Origin: Chthonomonas calidirosea
Lineage (GTDB): Bacteria > Armatimonadota > Fimbriimonadia > Fimbriimonadales > Fimbriimonadaceae
Direction of reading: 5' to 3'
Length of the DNA stretch: 64,000 nucleotides
NCBI GenBank assembly: GCA_945882415.1
Contig: CAMCWC010000015.1
Coordinates: 23,302 to 87,301 of the forward strand
In this document: positions 44,583 to 53,006 of the stretch, piece by piece
Layout: the number at the start of each line of letters is the position of its first letter
How positions within the stretch are numbered: the stretch's first letter is position 1
Program-made: the position numbers and the translations under genes
The notes under the pieces: model-generated
What the model was told of the DNA's origin: nothing
The model's input: only the letters and a program-made list of their open reading frames with translations
Database searches by the model: none

Positions 44583-45443
44583 ATGAGCGTGAATCCGAAT
44601 CGGCCCGAGCCAGAAGACGGCATCCCGAGTTATCTCAACCGTCTCACCCAAGCTCCCCTTCTAACGCAGGAAGAGGAGGTTGCCCTAACGCGTGCCGTCC
44701 AGCAAGGCGACGCTCAGGCCAAATCCCGACTGATTGAGTCCAACATGCGGCTCGTCATCAACATCGCGAAGGGATACCGAAACCGCGCCATTCCGCTGGA
44801 AGACCTGATTCAAGAAGGGGCAATCGGCCTGATGCAAGCCGCTGAACGGTTCGATCCGGATAAGGGCTTTCGATTCTCTACCTACGCGACGCACTGGATC
44901 CGGCAGGCCATCGGTCGAGCGATCGATAACAAATCAAAGGCCATTCGGCTTCCCGCCCACGTGAGCCAGTCGATCCGAAAGATTGAGCGCGTGAAATCGG
45001 AGCTTGCTCGCGAGCTTGGCCGAGAACCGACCTTGGAGCAGATCGCCGTCGTCATGGGGCTCACCCCGAAGAAGCTCCAGACCCTGATGCAATCCTCCCA
45101 AGATCTCCTTTCGTTGGATATGTCCATCGGAGATTCGGGCGGAATGACCCTTGCGGGCCTGATCCGGGACGACTCGGAATCCGACCCCGAAACCGTGGTG
45201 CTCGACAAAGAAGTTCTAGACGAGCTTCACCAAATTCTTTCGGAGCTGAACGACCGGGAGCAGCGCGTCATGCGCATGCGATTCCAAGTTGGAGAACCCG
45301 ACACGGCCGCCCCAGACCCCGAAGAAGTCGCGAAGGAACTCAAGCTCTCGCGCGAGCGCGTACGCCAGATTGAAGTCCAGGCGATCAAAAAGCTCCGAGC
45401 CATTGCCCAGAAGCGCCGGTCGAAAGACGTGCTGGGCAATTGA
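44583..45443 (+). CDS. RNA polymerase sigma factor, sigma-70 group 2
   Basis: 286 aa, short form lacking the long region 1.1 of the housekeeping factor. Region 1.2 (about 12-45, IPSYLNRLTQAPLLTQEEE), region 2 (about 50-120) with NIAKGYRN, DLIQEGAIGLMQAAERFDP and the -10-reading RFSTYATHWIRQAIGRA, region 3 (about 130-200), and region 4 (about 215-276) with the helix-turn-helix ELKLSRERVRQIEVQAIKKLR. I read it as an alternative or minor RpoD-like factor, perhaps the principal one if no longer rpoD exists. TATTGT (44570-44575) seven bases before the ATG is a possible -10. Confidence 0.9.
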   Translation: MSVNPNRPEPEDGIPSYLNRLTQAPLLTQEEEVALTRAVQQGDAQAKSRLIESNMRLVINIAKGYRNRAIPLEDLIQEGAIGLMQAAERFDPDKGFRFSTYATHWIRQAIGRAIDNKSKAIRLPAHVSQSIRKIERVKSELARELGREPTLEQIAVVMGLTPKKLQTLMQSSQDLLSLDMSIGDSGGMTLAGLIRDDSESDPETVVLDKEVLDELHQILSELNDREQRVMRMRFQVGEPDTAAPDPEEVAKELKLSRERVRQIEVQAIKKLRAIAQKRRSKDVLGN

Positions 45444-45483
45444 CCCAAAGTTTTGGTAGAGTACGGCGCATGAGGTCGTGCCG

Positions 45484-47019
45484 ATGAGTCTGGTTGGCAA
45501 GGTCGGCCGCAATCGCCTTAAGTCACGCCTCGCAATGGGCTTGGTCTACGGCCTACTCATCCTCGGCGCGATTACCACGCTGTATCCGTTTCTGCTGATG
45601 GTCTCAACCGCGATCAAAGGATCGTTCGATCAAAACGGCACCGAGATCATTCCGCCCTATCTCGTGGACACCGGCGCTTTGCAGAAGAAGTACTTGGACG
45701 ATAAGTACTCGGGCGATGCTGCCCTCATGACTTCAAACGGTATCGGTGAAAAGTCGGGGCCGGAACCCGTGGCAGCGTATGACCGATTTCTTCGCCAGCT
45801 TCCGCTCGACATGTGGACAGCTGGGTTCAAGACCGCGCCGAACCAGGTCACGAGCAAATTGCAGGTTCGCTATCAGAATTGGCTTCGGGAAAAGTATAGC
45901 AATAACATCGAAAAGCTGAACCTTTCGTACATCGAAGAGAACATCGCCTTCCAAACCGTCACTCCGCCCGCGGAGATGCTGGAGCGAAAGTCTTGGTTCC
46001 CGCCCGACACCCGCAAGTACAAGGAGTGGCGCGAGTTTAAGGCGACATTGCCGGCATCGTTTCGAATTCCAGTTCGGGAGCAGCGGATGTGGCAAGAGTT
46101 TGTGCGCGGAAAATTCCGCAATCAGTTCAGCGCCGTGCCGACTGAACTCACCGCTGGGGCCGACTCTTTTGAAAAGCTGCCCGTCATCCGGTTGCATCCC
46201 CTGATGACGGAGTTTCGAGAAACGGCCCTTCCGGATCGGTATGCGAATGGCGCGGCCGAAGCACTTTGGACCAGAGAGTTTCCCGGGCCGCTTCCGATTG
46301 CGGCCGCAGATCGAAATTTTGTTGAGTCGAACCAGATGGCGATTCGGCGCGGGTTCCTGACGCGCAACTTTGAGTACGTGCTCGACTACATTCTTCTGAA
46401 CGGTCGGACCGTTTGGAACACCGCGTTCTTCTGTCTGCTCGCAATAGCGACTCAGCTTATTGTCAATCCGCTCGCGGCGTATGCGCTGTCGCGCTATCCG
46501 GTGAAGCAGTCTGGGCAAATCCTGATCTTCTTACTCGCGACCATGGCGTTCCCCGCGGAGGTCGCGATGATTCCGTCGTTCTTGTTGCTGAAAGATCTCG
46601 GGTTGCTCAACACCTTTGCCGCCCTGGTGCTCCCGACCGCCGCGAGCGGCTACATGATCTTTTTGCTCAAGGGGTTCTTCGACTCGCTGCCGCAAGAGTT
46701 GTTTGAGGCCGGACAGCTCGACGGCGCGAAGGAGACGACGATGATGGCGAGAATCGCGCTGCCGCTGAGCAAGCCGGTGCTGGGCTATCTCGCCCTCATC
46801 GCCTTCATGAGTGCCTATAGCGCGTTCATTTACGCCTTCCTCATCGCTCAGGATCAGCAAATGTGGACGCTGATGGTTTGGATCTATCAGCTTCAGAACC
46901 TGGCGCCGAAGTCGGTGATGATGGCGGCACTTACGCTGGCGGCGGTGCCGACGCTTGTCGTGTTCCTCTTCGCCCAGAACGTGATCATGCGAGGAATCGT
47001 GTTGCCAGACGAAAGGTAA
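45484..47019 (+). CDS. MalG-like ABC sugar-transporter permease with a 250-residue extracytoplasmic insertion
   Basis: 511 aa from ATG 45484, with GAGGT seven bases upstream (the GTG at 45478 lacks a site). The first helix (about 16-40) resembles MalG, with [14 protein letters not shown] hydrophilic domain of about 255 residues (45-300) without helices follows, then the usual five helices and coupling loop [23 protein letters not shown] (about 405-427). Ordinary MalG proteins are about 280 aa. No binding-protein, MalF or ATPase gene is next to it, so the transporter is split or orphaned. The inserted domain, rich in Trp, Arg and Tyr, has no match I know and might receive substrate or a binding protein. 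Confidence 0.82.
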   Translation: MSLVGKVGRNRLKSRLAMGLVYGLLILGAITTLYPFLLMVSTAIKGSFDQNGTEIIPPYLVDTGALQKKYLDDKYSGDAALMTSNGIGEKSGPEPVAAYDRFLRQLPLDMWTAGFKTAPNQVTSKLQVRYQNWLREKYSNNIEKLNLSYIEENIAFQTVTPPAEMLERKSWFPPDTRKYKEWREFKATLPASFRIPVREQRMWQEFVRGKFRNQFSAVPTELTAGADSFEKLPVIRLHPLMTEFRETALPDRYANGAAEALWTREFPGPLPIAAADRNFVESNQMAIRRGFLTRNFEYVLDYILLNGRTVWNTAFFCLLAIATQLIVNPLAAYALSRYPVKQSGQILIFLLATMAFPAEVAMIPSFLLLKDLGLLNTFAALVLPTAASGYMIFLLKGFFDSLPQELFEAGQLDGAKETTMMARIALPLSKPVLGYLALIAFMSAYSAFIYAFLIAQDQQMWTLMVWIYQLQNLAPKSVMMAALTLAAVPTLVVFLFAQNVIMRGIVLPDER

Positions 47020-47036
47020 ACGACCCCAGAGATAAT

Positions 47037-47077
47037 ATTTGTAACCCAGGCTACATTTGTGTTACCATGATACAAAT
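47037..47077 (+). promoter_or_regulatory. Inverted repeats at the start of the prepilin-like gene
   Basis: ATTTGTA (47037-47043) and TACAAAT (47071-47077) are perfect inverted repeats 27 nt apart, with a GTAAC/GTTAC pair nested inside (47041-47045 and 47061-47065). They bracket the first ATG at 47067, so they could be an operator or an mRNA stem that hides the start. The stretch is AT-rich, unlike the flanks. Confidence 0.4.
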
Positions 47078-47948
47078 GAGCCGCCGCGCGTTCACCTTAA
47101 TCGAACTCCTCGTCGTTATCGCCATCATCGCGATCCTCGCCGCAATCCTGTTTCCGGTCTTTGCCCAAGCAAAGCTGGCCGCAAAAAAGTCCGTGACCCT
47201 TAGCAACATGAGGAGCATCGGTTTTGGCGTGGTCCTTTACGCCGGAGACAACAACGATATGTATCCGCGCACGATGGACTCTTCCACTGGTTTCCCGGAA
47301 ACCATTTCTTGGTGGGCCGTTGCCAACTACCAACGCGCGCTGGAACCGTATATCAAAAACGGACGCGGCGGCATCGATACCTCCGGATTGGCCCCAAACA
47401 AGAACAGCGTATGGTTTGACCCGGCGGACCCAGATCGGGCACAACCGCTGATGTGGGGCTCGTTCGCAAACAACGGTTTCCTAACCGGAATGGCGCGCAC
47501 CGGTAGTTCCATCGAGGAACCTTCCGCGACGATCTACAGCGGCTTGCGAATCTCGAACTGGTCAAAAGCGATCGGAGTTACCGTTCCCAATCCGCTCCCG
47601 CTCTCGAACGTTTTCGACCCATTTTGGTCATCGGAATTCTTTGATATCTGCTTCGATCCTTGGACGCCCGATCGTGACAATTTGACCAGCCCGTTCCATT
47701 GGAGCAAAGAACGCGCCGCGCCGCCTTGCTCTCACTTTCCAACAAATGAAAACTGCGCGGATTGGAACGCCCAACTTGATGGCGAATGGAACGAAAACAT
47801 TGATCCGTTGCCTCGATCCCCGCGCGGAACGACTCGTTATGGAGGGCAGCAAGTTTTCACCTTTGCCGACGGTCACGCCAAAAGCATGCCGTTCCGATCC
47901 ACCTATAGAAGCGAGGCAGAAAACTTCTGGAGCATCGTGAAGCGCTGA
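47067..47948 (+). CDS. Prepilin-like protein (N-terminal methylation motif, DUF1559 type)
   Basis: 293 aa from ATG 47067, or 290 from ATG 47076. A short positively charged leader (RRA) precedes [20 protein letters not shown] and [14 protein letters not shown], the type IV pilin N-terminal helix. The globular part contains [17 protein letters not shown] and ends with [15 protein letters not shown], the H-x9-DG-like terminus. A prepilin peptidase would cut before the Phe. The open frame extends upstream to 46863 but that overlaps the permease gene and is rejected. The role is probably surface or secretion-related. Confidence 0.88.
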   Translation: MIQMSRRAFTLIELLVVIAIIAILAAILFPVFAQAKLAAKKSVTLSNMRSIGFGVVLYAGDNNDMYPRTMDSSTGFPETISWWAVANYQRALEPYIKNGRGGIDTSGLAPNKNSVWFDPADPDRAQPLMWGSFANNGFLTGMARTGSSIEEPSATIYSGLRISNWSKAIGVTVPNPLPLSNVFDPFWSSEFFDICFDPWTPDRDNLTSPFHWSKERAAPPCSHFPTNENCADWNAQLDGEWNENIDPLPRSPRGTTRYGGQQVFTFADGHAKSMPFRSTYRSEAENFWSIVKR

Positions 47949-48051
47949 TTCTTTCCACGGTGGAGGATGTTGGTCCTAAGGTTGACGTCAAACTGAGAGA
48001 GAGACTCTGATGCGTCCGAAATCCGCAGGTGAGAAGCTCACGGAATGAACC

Positions 48052-48645
48052 ATGAAAATTGCAATTCTAGGACGCGGAATCGTTGGAGAGACCTTAGGGG
48101 CAAGATGGGCAGGCGTAGGACACTCGGTGGTGTACGGAAGCCGATCGCCGGGCGCGCCCGATGAGCTCTTCCACGCGGAAGCGGTTCGGGTGGCAGAGGT
48201 AGTCGTTTTCGCTTTGCCATGGGCAGCAATGGAACCCAATTTCCTTGCCGAACTGGAGCTCGGAGAACGACTGGTGATCGACTGCACCAACCCGATCGCC
48301 GCCGACTTCTCGGGACTCGTTCCCGTTGAAGAAGGCTCTGGCGCGGAGCGAGTGGCCAAAGGCGCTCCAGACGCGAAAGTCGTAAAAGCCTTCAATACCA
48401 TCGGCGTGAACATCATGGCGAACCCGGCTTTTGGCACTACAAAGGCGACGCTACTTGTTGCAGGAGACGACACCGCGGCCAAAGCAACCGTCAAATCGTT
48501 GGCCGAGGAACTGGGCTTCCAGCCGGAAGACGCAGGCCCCCTTTCGATGAGCCGATACCTCGAAGCGCAGGCGTGGATTTGGATAAGCATGGCGATGAAG
48601 TTTGGTTACGGACGCGAAATTGCGTTCAACTTGCAGCGAAGATAG
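48052..48645 (+). CDS. NADP oxidoreductase, F420-dependent type (NpdG-like)
   Basis: 197 aa. The Rossmann start IAILGRGIVGETLG gives a G-x-G-x-x-G NADP-binding loop, with YGSRSPG supplying the Ser-Arg pair that prefers NADP(H). The later VIDCTNP, AFNTIGVNIMANP and LLVAGDDTAAK are typical of the NADPH-dependent F420 reductase/NpdG family. Members also include reductases not using F420, so cofactor use is unproven; no F420 synthesis gene is here. It follows the prepilin gene by 103 nt and precedes rpsF by 106 nt. Confidence 0.82.
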   Translation: MKIAILGRGIVGETLGARWAGVGHSVVYGSRSPGAPDELFHAEAVRVAEVVVFALPWAAMEPNFLAELELGERLVIDCTNPIAADFSGLVPVEEGSGAERVAKGAPDAKVVKAFNTIGVNIMANPAFGTTKATLLVAGDDTAAKATVKSLAEELGFQPEDAGPLSMSRYLEAQAWIWISMAMKFGYGREIAFNLQRR

Positions 48646-48751
48646 CTCCTGCGGGCCGGCAAGGGGTACCATGCTCTATTGCCGCAAGGCTCTCTGTGCC
48701 GAGGCGTAGATCGCCAAACGCACGAACCCCAAAGGGACCAACACACACAGC

Positions 48752-49039
48752 ATGGCAAACCGCAAATACGAAGCTTTTTACATTGTTCGACCAGACCTCA
48801 CTGATGCCGAAGTGCAGAAGATCGCCGACCGATTCAAGGACGTGGTCGAGCAGCAGGGTGGAGTCGTCGAATCGGCCGCAAAGTGGGACAAGCGAAAGCT
48901 TGCTTACGAAATCGATGGCCTAAAGGAAGGAAACTACATCCTCATGAACTTCGAAGCCGGCGCCGCCGTTCCAGCCGAGCTCAACCGACTCATGCGAATC
49001 AGCGACGACGTGATTCGACACCGCGTCTTCCTCGTTTAA
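48752..49039 (+). CDS. rpsF: 30S ribosomal protein bS6
   Basis: 95 aa; the N-terminal sequence YEAFYIVRPDLTDAEVQKI and KWDKRKLAYEIDGLKEGNY are the S6 consensus, ending with ISDDVIRHRVFLV. It sits in the central domain of the small subunit next to S18. It is followed 23 nt later by ssb, the usual order, but rpsR and rplI do not follow. No clear Shine-Dalgarno is seen before the ATG. Confidence 0.96.
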   Translation: MANRKYEAFYIVRPDLTDAEVQKIADRFKDVVEQQGGVVESAAKWDKRKLAYEIDGLKEGNYILMNFEAGAAVPAELNRLMRISDDVIRHRVFLV

Positions 49040-49062
49040 TCCAAACCGGATAAAGTAACAAC

Positions 49063-49488
49063 ATGATTAACCGCATCGTTTTGGTTGGTCGTCTCACCCG
49101 AGACCCAGAACTTCGAACCACCACCACCGGCAAGAATTTCGTGAACTTCTCGATTGCCGTGAACAAGCGAATCAAGCCAACCGGTGCCGATGAGCGCGAT
49201 GCGGATTTCTTCAACGTCAAGGCTTGGAACCAGACGGCCGACTACGTTTCGAACTACCTAACCAAGGGCCGACTCGTGAGCGTTGACGGCCGAATGGAGT
49301 CGCGAAAGTACACCGATAAAGACGGCAACAACCGAGAAATTTGGGAAGTCGTCGCGGACAACGTGCACGGTCTAGACCGACCTCGCGACGATGCTCCTGG
49401 TGGCGGTGGCGCTCCTCAGAGCCGACCAGCGGGCGCGGCATCTAGCCGACCTGCCGAAGACGAATACGATCCGTTTGCCGACGAGTGA
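49063..49488 (+). CDS. ssb: Single-stranded DNA-binding protein
   Basis: 141 aa with the OB-fold (1-108): NRIVLVGRLTRDPELR, FSIAVNKR, FFNVKAWNQTADYVSNYLTKG and SVDGRMESRKY, all standard for SSB. A short Gly/Pro/Ala/Ser linker follows. The acidic tip reads EDEYDPFADE, so the Pro-Phe pair is followed by three more residues instead of being terminal as in most SSB proteins. It covers single strands in replication and repair. Its TGA abuts, stop to stop, the convergent SCO gene. Confidence 0.96.
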   Translation: MINRIVLVGRLTRDPELRTTTTGKNFVNFSIAVNKRIKPTGADERDADFFNVKAWNQTADYVSNYLTKGRLVSVDGRMESRKYTDKDGNNREIWEVVADNVHGLDRPRDDAPGGGGAPQSRPAGAASSRPAEDEYDPFADE

Positions 49489-49500
49489 TCACTCGGCGGC
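49478..49500. terminator. Palindrome across two convergent stop codons, possible bidirectional terminator
   Basis: CGAGTGATCACTCG (49482-49495) is a perfect 14-bp palindrome. It extends outward with one mismatch to about 24 nt and covers the TGA codons of ssb (49486-49488) and the SCO gene (49489-49491), which touch. No T-tract is present, so classical intrinsic termination is doubtful; it could form a cruciform or a 3'-end stem on both mRNAs. Confidence 0.4.
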
Positions 49501-50373
49501 AGATTCAATTTCGCTGTCCGATTTCTTCCTGCGGAAGATTGTCTTTCCGTTCAGCGCAAAAATCAACATTACGATCGCAATGACCGTGGTCGCAGCAAGC
49601 ACGCGCATCACGTTTTCAATCATCAGACTGCGCTTTCCGGTCACCGGGTCAATGTGAATGCAGCCGAAGAAAATCTCCTTCGTGGCTTCCGTTATCGTGC
49701 CTTCTTTGGCCAAGGCAATCGCCTTTTCAAACCGCTCGACTTCATAATTTGCACCGAGTGAGTAGCTCGAGATTTTGCCATCGGGCGTCAACATCATGAT
49801 CCCGCTCGGGTGGCTGACCTCGTTTTTCTTCTCGTCATAGGCAAATCGGAAACCCATCGAGTCGGTGACTTTGCGAATGTTCGGCATGTCGCCCGTCAGA
49901 AGATGCCAGCTTTTCTTCGTGGAATCAAATTTGGAGTAGCTTCCAAGAATCGATTTCTTCTTGGCCCGGGCCAATTCCCAAGTTTCGGTCGGATTGATTC
50001 CTAGCGCGACGACTTCCACATCGCGACCGACTTCGAGTTTCTTCGTGAGGTTGAGCGCAGCAACGACGCCCGTGAGTTCCAGGTAGCACGTTCGTTCGCA
50101 GCGATAAAAGATCGGCAAGAGCACAACCGGCCGCCCAGAGAAGATCTCTCGAACCGTCTTCACCTTCCCATCGTCGTCGGTAAAACGGGCATCGAGGGGA
50201 ATCTGCGCGCCCATCTTCTGGTCGACGCCGATCTCGTTCATCTTCGGACTGCGGAATGCCACGTCCGGGTCAACATCGGTGCCGGTTCCGTAGCCTTGGG
50301 CAAATCCCGCGCTCGCAAGCATTCCGGCCGCAAGACTCAAACCAAACCGAAAGCCGTGATGCTGAACCAACAC
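49489..50373 (-). CDS. SCO1/SenC/PrrC-family protein (copper chaperone or thiol oxidoreductase)
   Basis: About 294 aa, from GTG 50373 or TTG 50370; the open frame to 50787 is dapF antisense. A signal segment (FGLSLAAGMLASAGFAQ) precedes a thioredoxin-like domain with FYRCERTCYLEL (Cys-x3-Cys), and VSHPSGIMMLTPDG carrying the third copper ligand His. A C-terminal helix (about 262-281, VMRVLAATTVIAIVMLIFAL) anchors it, unlike most SCO proteins, whose anchor is N-terminal. SCO proteins metallate the CuA site of cytochrome oxidase; no oxidase genes are nearby. TATAAT (50378-50383) is 4 nt from GTG and 7 nt from TTG. Confidence 0.85.
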   Translation of the reverse strand: MLVQHHGFRFGLSLAAGMLASAGFAQGYGTGTDVDPDVAFRSPKMNEIGVDQKMGAQIPLDARFTDDDGKVKTVREIFSGRPVVLLPIFYRCERTCYLELTGVVAALNLTKKLEVGRDVEVVALGINPTETWELARAKKKSILGSYSKFDSTKKSWHLLTGDMPNIRKVTDSMGFRFAYDEKKNEVSHPSGIMMLTPDGKISSYSLGANYEVERFEKAIALAKEGTITEATKEIFFGCIHIDPVTGKRSLMIENVMRVLAATTVIAIVMLIFALNGKTIFRRKKSDSEIESAAE

Positions 50374-50377
50374 CTTG

Positions 50378-50383
50378 ATTATA
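50378..50383 (-). promoter_or_regulatory. -10 hexamer of the SCO gene
   Basis: Perfect minus-strand TATAAT followed by CAAG-GTG-TTG. Transcription starting about 7 nt downstream would begin at the TTG, so a leaderless mRNA is likely. No matching -35. Confidence 0.5.
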
Positions 50384-50455
50384 CGTTCCGGCTCAGTCTG
50401 CGTTCGATCCTGTCCCAGCCCCAGCTTGAACATGGCGCGTAAACTTAGCCCCGGT

Positions 50456-51286
50456 ATGGATCTCAACTTTTGGAAGCTCGAAAGCATCGGAAACGATTTT
50501 CCGCTAATCCATGCTGATGACTTCACGGGCGATCTCTCGGCCCTGGCTATCAAAGTCTGTGATCGACACTTCGGAATCGGCGGCGACGGACTCCTGACGT
50601 TGCAAAAGGTCAGCGAGGGCGTGCTGAAAATGCGGATGTTCAATCCCGATGGTACGGAGGATTTTTGTGGCAACGGCCTACGCTGCGCCGCGCAGCATGC
50701 CGTTTTGGAAGGCTGGGTAAGCAGCCCATTTGTTCTCCAGCATCTGGACCGGACCGTGCCGGTGACGGTTGACAATGATCGGATCAAGACCGAGATTGGG
50801 TCCGCTTCCTACGATCCAAACCTCATTCCCGTAAACGCCACGGGCGAGCCGTTCAAGGTCCATGTTTGGAGCGGAATGGATGGTGGAATGCCGCTTTCTT
50901 TCCACGGCAGCGTCCTCACCACCGGCTCCACCCACACCGTCATCCCAACCGTATCGATCCCAGACGACGAGTCTTTCCGATCTGTAAGCGCGAAAATCGA
51001 AGTCGATCCGAAGTTTCCGGCGCGCACTTCGGTGATCTGGTCGAAGGAAGTCGCCCCGATGCACTTGCAGATTCGAATTTGGGAACGCGGCGTCGGAGAA
51101 ACCCAGGGCTGCGGCACCGGCTCATCAGCTGCGGCGGTGGATTACCTGCGGCGCAAAGGGCTCGGTGGCACCGTCCGCGTCGACAACCCCGGCGGGACCG
51201 TCGAGGTTGCAATGGACACCTGGCACCACCCGATCACCATCGCCGGCACCGCGCGCCAGGTCTTCTCCGGAACGCTGAAGCTATAG
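50456..51286 (+). CDS. dapF: Diaminopimelate epimerase DapF
   Basis: 276 aa from ATG 50456; an earlier ATG at 50432 would add eight residues and overlaps the divergent strand. It has both catalytic cysteines: DFCGNGLRC (Cys71) and GETQGCGTGSSAAAV (Cys219), with IGNDFPLIHA and MFNPDGTEDF around the active site. It converts LL- to meso-diaminopimelate for lysine and peptidoglycan. The gene ends 6 nt inside the convergent methyltransferase gene. No other lysine gene is adjacent. Confidence 0.93.
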   Translation: MDLNFWKLESIGNDFPLIHADDFTGDLSALAIKVCDRHFGIGGDGLLTLQKVSEGVLKMRMFNPDGTEDFCGNGLRCAAQHAVLEGWVSSPFVLQHLDRTVPVTVDNDRIKTEIGSASYDPNLIPVNATGEPFKVHVWSGMDGGMPLSFHGSVLTTGSTHTVIPTVSIPDDESFRSVSAKIEVDPKFPARTSVIWSKEVAPMHLQIRIWERGVGETQGCGTGSSAAAVDYLRRKGLGGTVRVDNPGGTVEVAMDTWHHPITIAGTARQVFSGTLKL

Positions 51287-52021
51287 CTTTCGCGCGATGA
51301 CCATCATCTCGACTTCGTCGAGACTGAGAGGCCGCTGCGCCCAAGCGCCGGCGGTTCCGCCGTACACATTGTCAACCGTGAAGCCCGCTTCCCGCACCAT
51401 GCGCGTCACCTCGGGCGGAATGAACAATCGCTCGTAAACGTTCACGTGCTGTTTGCCTTCCGGCAAATCCCACTCATCGGTATAAGATGCAATCATCGTC
51501 GCCGGGTCGAACCGCCCTTCCGCGATCAGTTCGTCCTTCATTTGCCGAATCAAGCTGTAGCCATTAAGGCAAGTCAAAACAAAACTCGCATTCGGCTTCA
51601 GATGCGCTGCGATGCGCTGAAAGATCGCGCGGTCATGCGCTTCCGCATCTTCACCCATATTGATCAGGCCTAGACCACCCTCGCACAGGCACACCGCGGC
51701 ATCAAAGACTCTGTCCAACGTAAACGTCTTTGCGTCAGCCTCGACAAACTCAATATCGAGTCCTGCCTCATCCGCCTTCTCACGCGCGACGGCTAGCATT
51801 CCCGGACTCAAGTCAACTCCCGTAACTCGGTACCCGCGCTTAGCAAACTCCCTCGCGTGGCGCCCGGTCCCACAGCCAACATCCAGAACGGACGATCCCA
51901 CCGGAATTGGATATAGATTGAGCAGAAACTGAACTTCAAGCGCCGCATGAGCCGCGAACGGGTTCGATTCGTAATACGGCGCATGGGAGTCGAAAAACTC
52001 CTTCCAAGTTCGAGTGATCAT
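51281..52021 (-). CDS. Class I SAM-dependent methyltransferase
   Basis: 246 aa with motif I VLDVGCGTGRHAREFAKRG (about 45-63), acidic loop GVDLSPGML, motif III-like EADAKTF and a C-terminal half with the VYERLFIPPEV region. The layout fits the methyltransferase 11/25 type acting on small molecules. Substrate unknown. It is transcribed toward dapF and away from the prepilin gene at 52076; a perfect hairpin separates it from that gene. Confidence 0.85.
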   Translation of the reverse strand: MITRTWKEFFDSHAPYYESNPFAAHAALEVQFLLNLYPIPVGSSVLDVGCGTGRHAREFAKRGYRVTGVDLSPGMLAVAREKADEAGLDIEFVEADAKTFTLDRVFDAAVCLCEGGLGLINMGEDAEAHDRAIFQRIAAHLKPNASFVLTCLNGYSLIRQMKDELIAEGRFDPATMIASYTDEWDLPEGKQHVNVYERLFIPPEVTRMVREAGFTVDNVYGGTAGAWAQRPLSLDEVEMMVIARKL

Positions 52022-52034
52022 GCAGACAGTATGA

Positions 52035-52063
52035 TGCCCCGCTTACCGATGGTAAGCGGGGCA
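52035..52063 (-). terminator. Perfect 13-bp hairpin downstream of the prepilin-like gene
   Basis: TGCCCCGCTTACC (52035-52047), loop GAT, and GGTAAGCGGGGCA (52051-52063) are exact complements, 12 nt past the prepilin stop and just before the methyltransferase start. It lacks a strong T-run on either strand, so it may stop 3' decay of the pilin mRNA as much as terminate. Confidence 0.55.
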
Positions 52064-52075
52064 CCGAATGTGATC

Positions 52076-52966
52076 TTATTCTGGCCAGCGAGAAAGTGGC
52101 GAGAAGGTGCCCGCCATAGTGAGGTCGAGGAACTGCTTGCAGCCCATGTCTGGAGCCGGAATTCCTAGGTTCGCTGGCTTAACCGTCGTGGTGTCGGTAA
52201 GGCAGTAGAACTTGCTCCAAATGTCGGCGCGCGATGGCATTCCAACGTAGCCGGCGCCCTTTGGCACCGCAGCTGGGTTGAAGGTGAAGCCCTGCATCTT
52301 GAACGACTTCGCGTGTCCATCGAGGAACGCAAAGTTGAACTGACCGCCGTGTCGCAGTCCGCTGTTCTTGGCTGGACCATCGTAGTGGGTGAGGATCGAA
52401 CCGATCGCAGAGATCGTGTATCGGCGACCGTTGTAGGTGTCACCGAAAGCTGCGAGCTCAGCTGGACTTTCGCTTGCCGTTGCGCTTACGCCCGGAAGGA
52501 AGCTGTTGCCACCACCGGTGTTAACTTCAGCGCCAACCAAAGCGCCACCGGCCCAGATGCCGAAGCCCCAGTTGTAACCGTAGCCGAGGCAGCGATTCTG
52601 GTCCTTCGCTGCAGGAACGAAGTAGCCCGCAGGAGTGCTCGCGTTGTTGCAGCTCTGTGGCTGACCGGCTGGAACTTCCTTCGTCCAAACGGGCGAGAAG
52701 AAGATGTCCATGTTCTTGACGTAAGGCTGGAAGTGCTGATAGATGTCCACGCCCTGGCCGCCGATGATGTAGGCGGTTGGGGTGGTGTCGTCGTAGTCAC
52801 CCATGTAAAGGTGCATGCCGGTTCCGATCTGCTTCACGTTACTGAGACCCTGCGACTTCTTAGCAGCGTCCTTCGCCTGAGCAAACACGGGGAACAAGAT
52901 GGCGGCAAGAATGGCGATGATGGCAATGACCACCAAAAGTTCGATGAGCGTGAAAGCTTTTCGCAT
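52076..52966 (-). CDS. Prepilin-like protein (N-terminal methylation motif, H-X9-DG type)
   Basis: 296 aa. Leader MRKA, then [20 protein letters not shown] and [14 protein letters not shown], as in the protein at 47067. The globular part is Gly-, Asn- and Tyr-rich with [21 protein letters not shown], and the C-terminal [17 protein letters not shown] gives the H-x9-DG motif. It is probably a processed, exported pseudopilin. A TAAAGT hexamer eight bases before the ATG is a possible -10. Confidence 0.9.
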   Translation of the reverse strand: MRKAFTLIELLVVIAIIAILAAILFPVFAQAKDAAKKSQGLSNVKQIGTGMHLYMGDYDDTTPTAYIIGGQGVDIYQHFQPYVKNMDIFFSPVWTKEVPAGQPQSCNNASTPAGYFVPAAKDQNRCLGYGYNWGFGIWAGGALVGAEVNTGGGNSFLPGVSATASESPAELAAFGDTYNGRRYTISAIGSILTHYDGPAKNSGLRHGGQFNFAFLDGHAKSFKMQGFTFNPAAVPKGAGYVGMPSRADIWSKFYCLTDTTTVKPANLGIPAPDMGCKQFLDLTMAGTFSPLSRWPE

Positions 52967-53006
52967 GCGCTTATACTTTAGGCAAATTTTGTTAAGACAG
53001 TGTAAA

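Noticed and set aside
46863..47066. Upstream extension of the prepilin-like gene
   Set aside because: It lies in the end of the permease gene, and a type IV prepilin leader must be short.
50374..50787. Long N-terminal extension of the SCO protein
   Set aside because: It is antisense to dapF; the signal segment begins after 50373.
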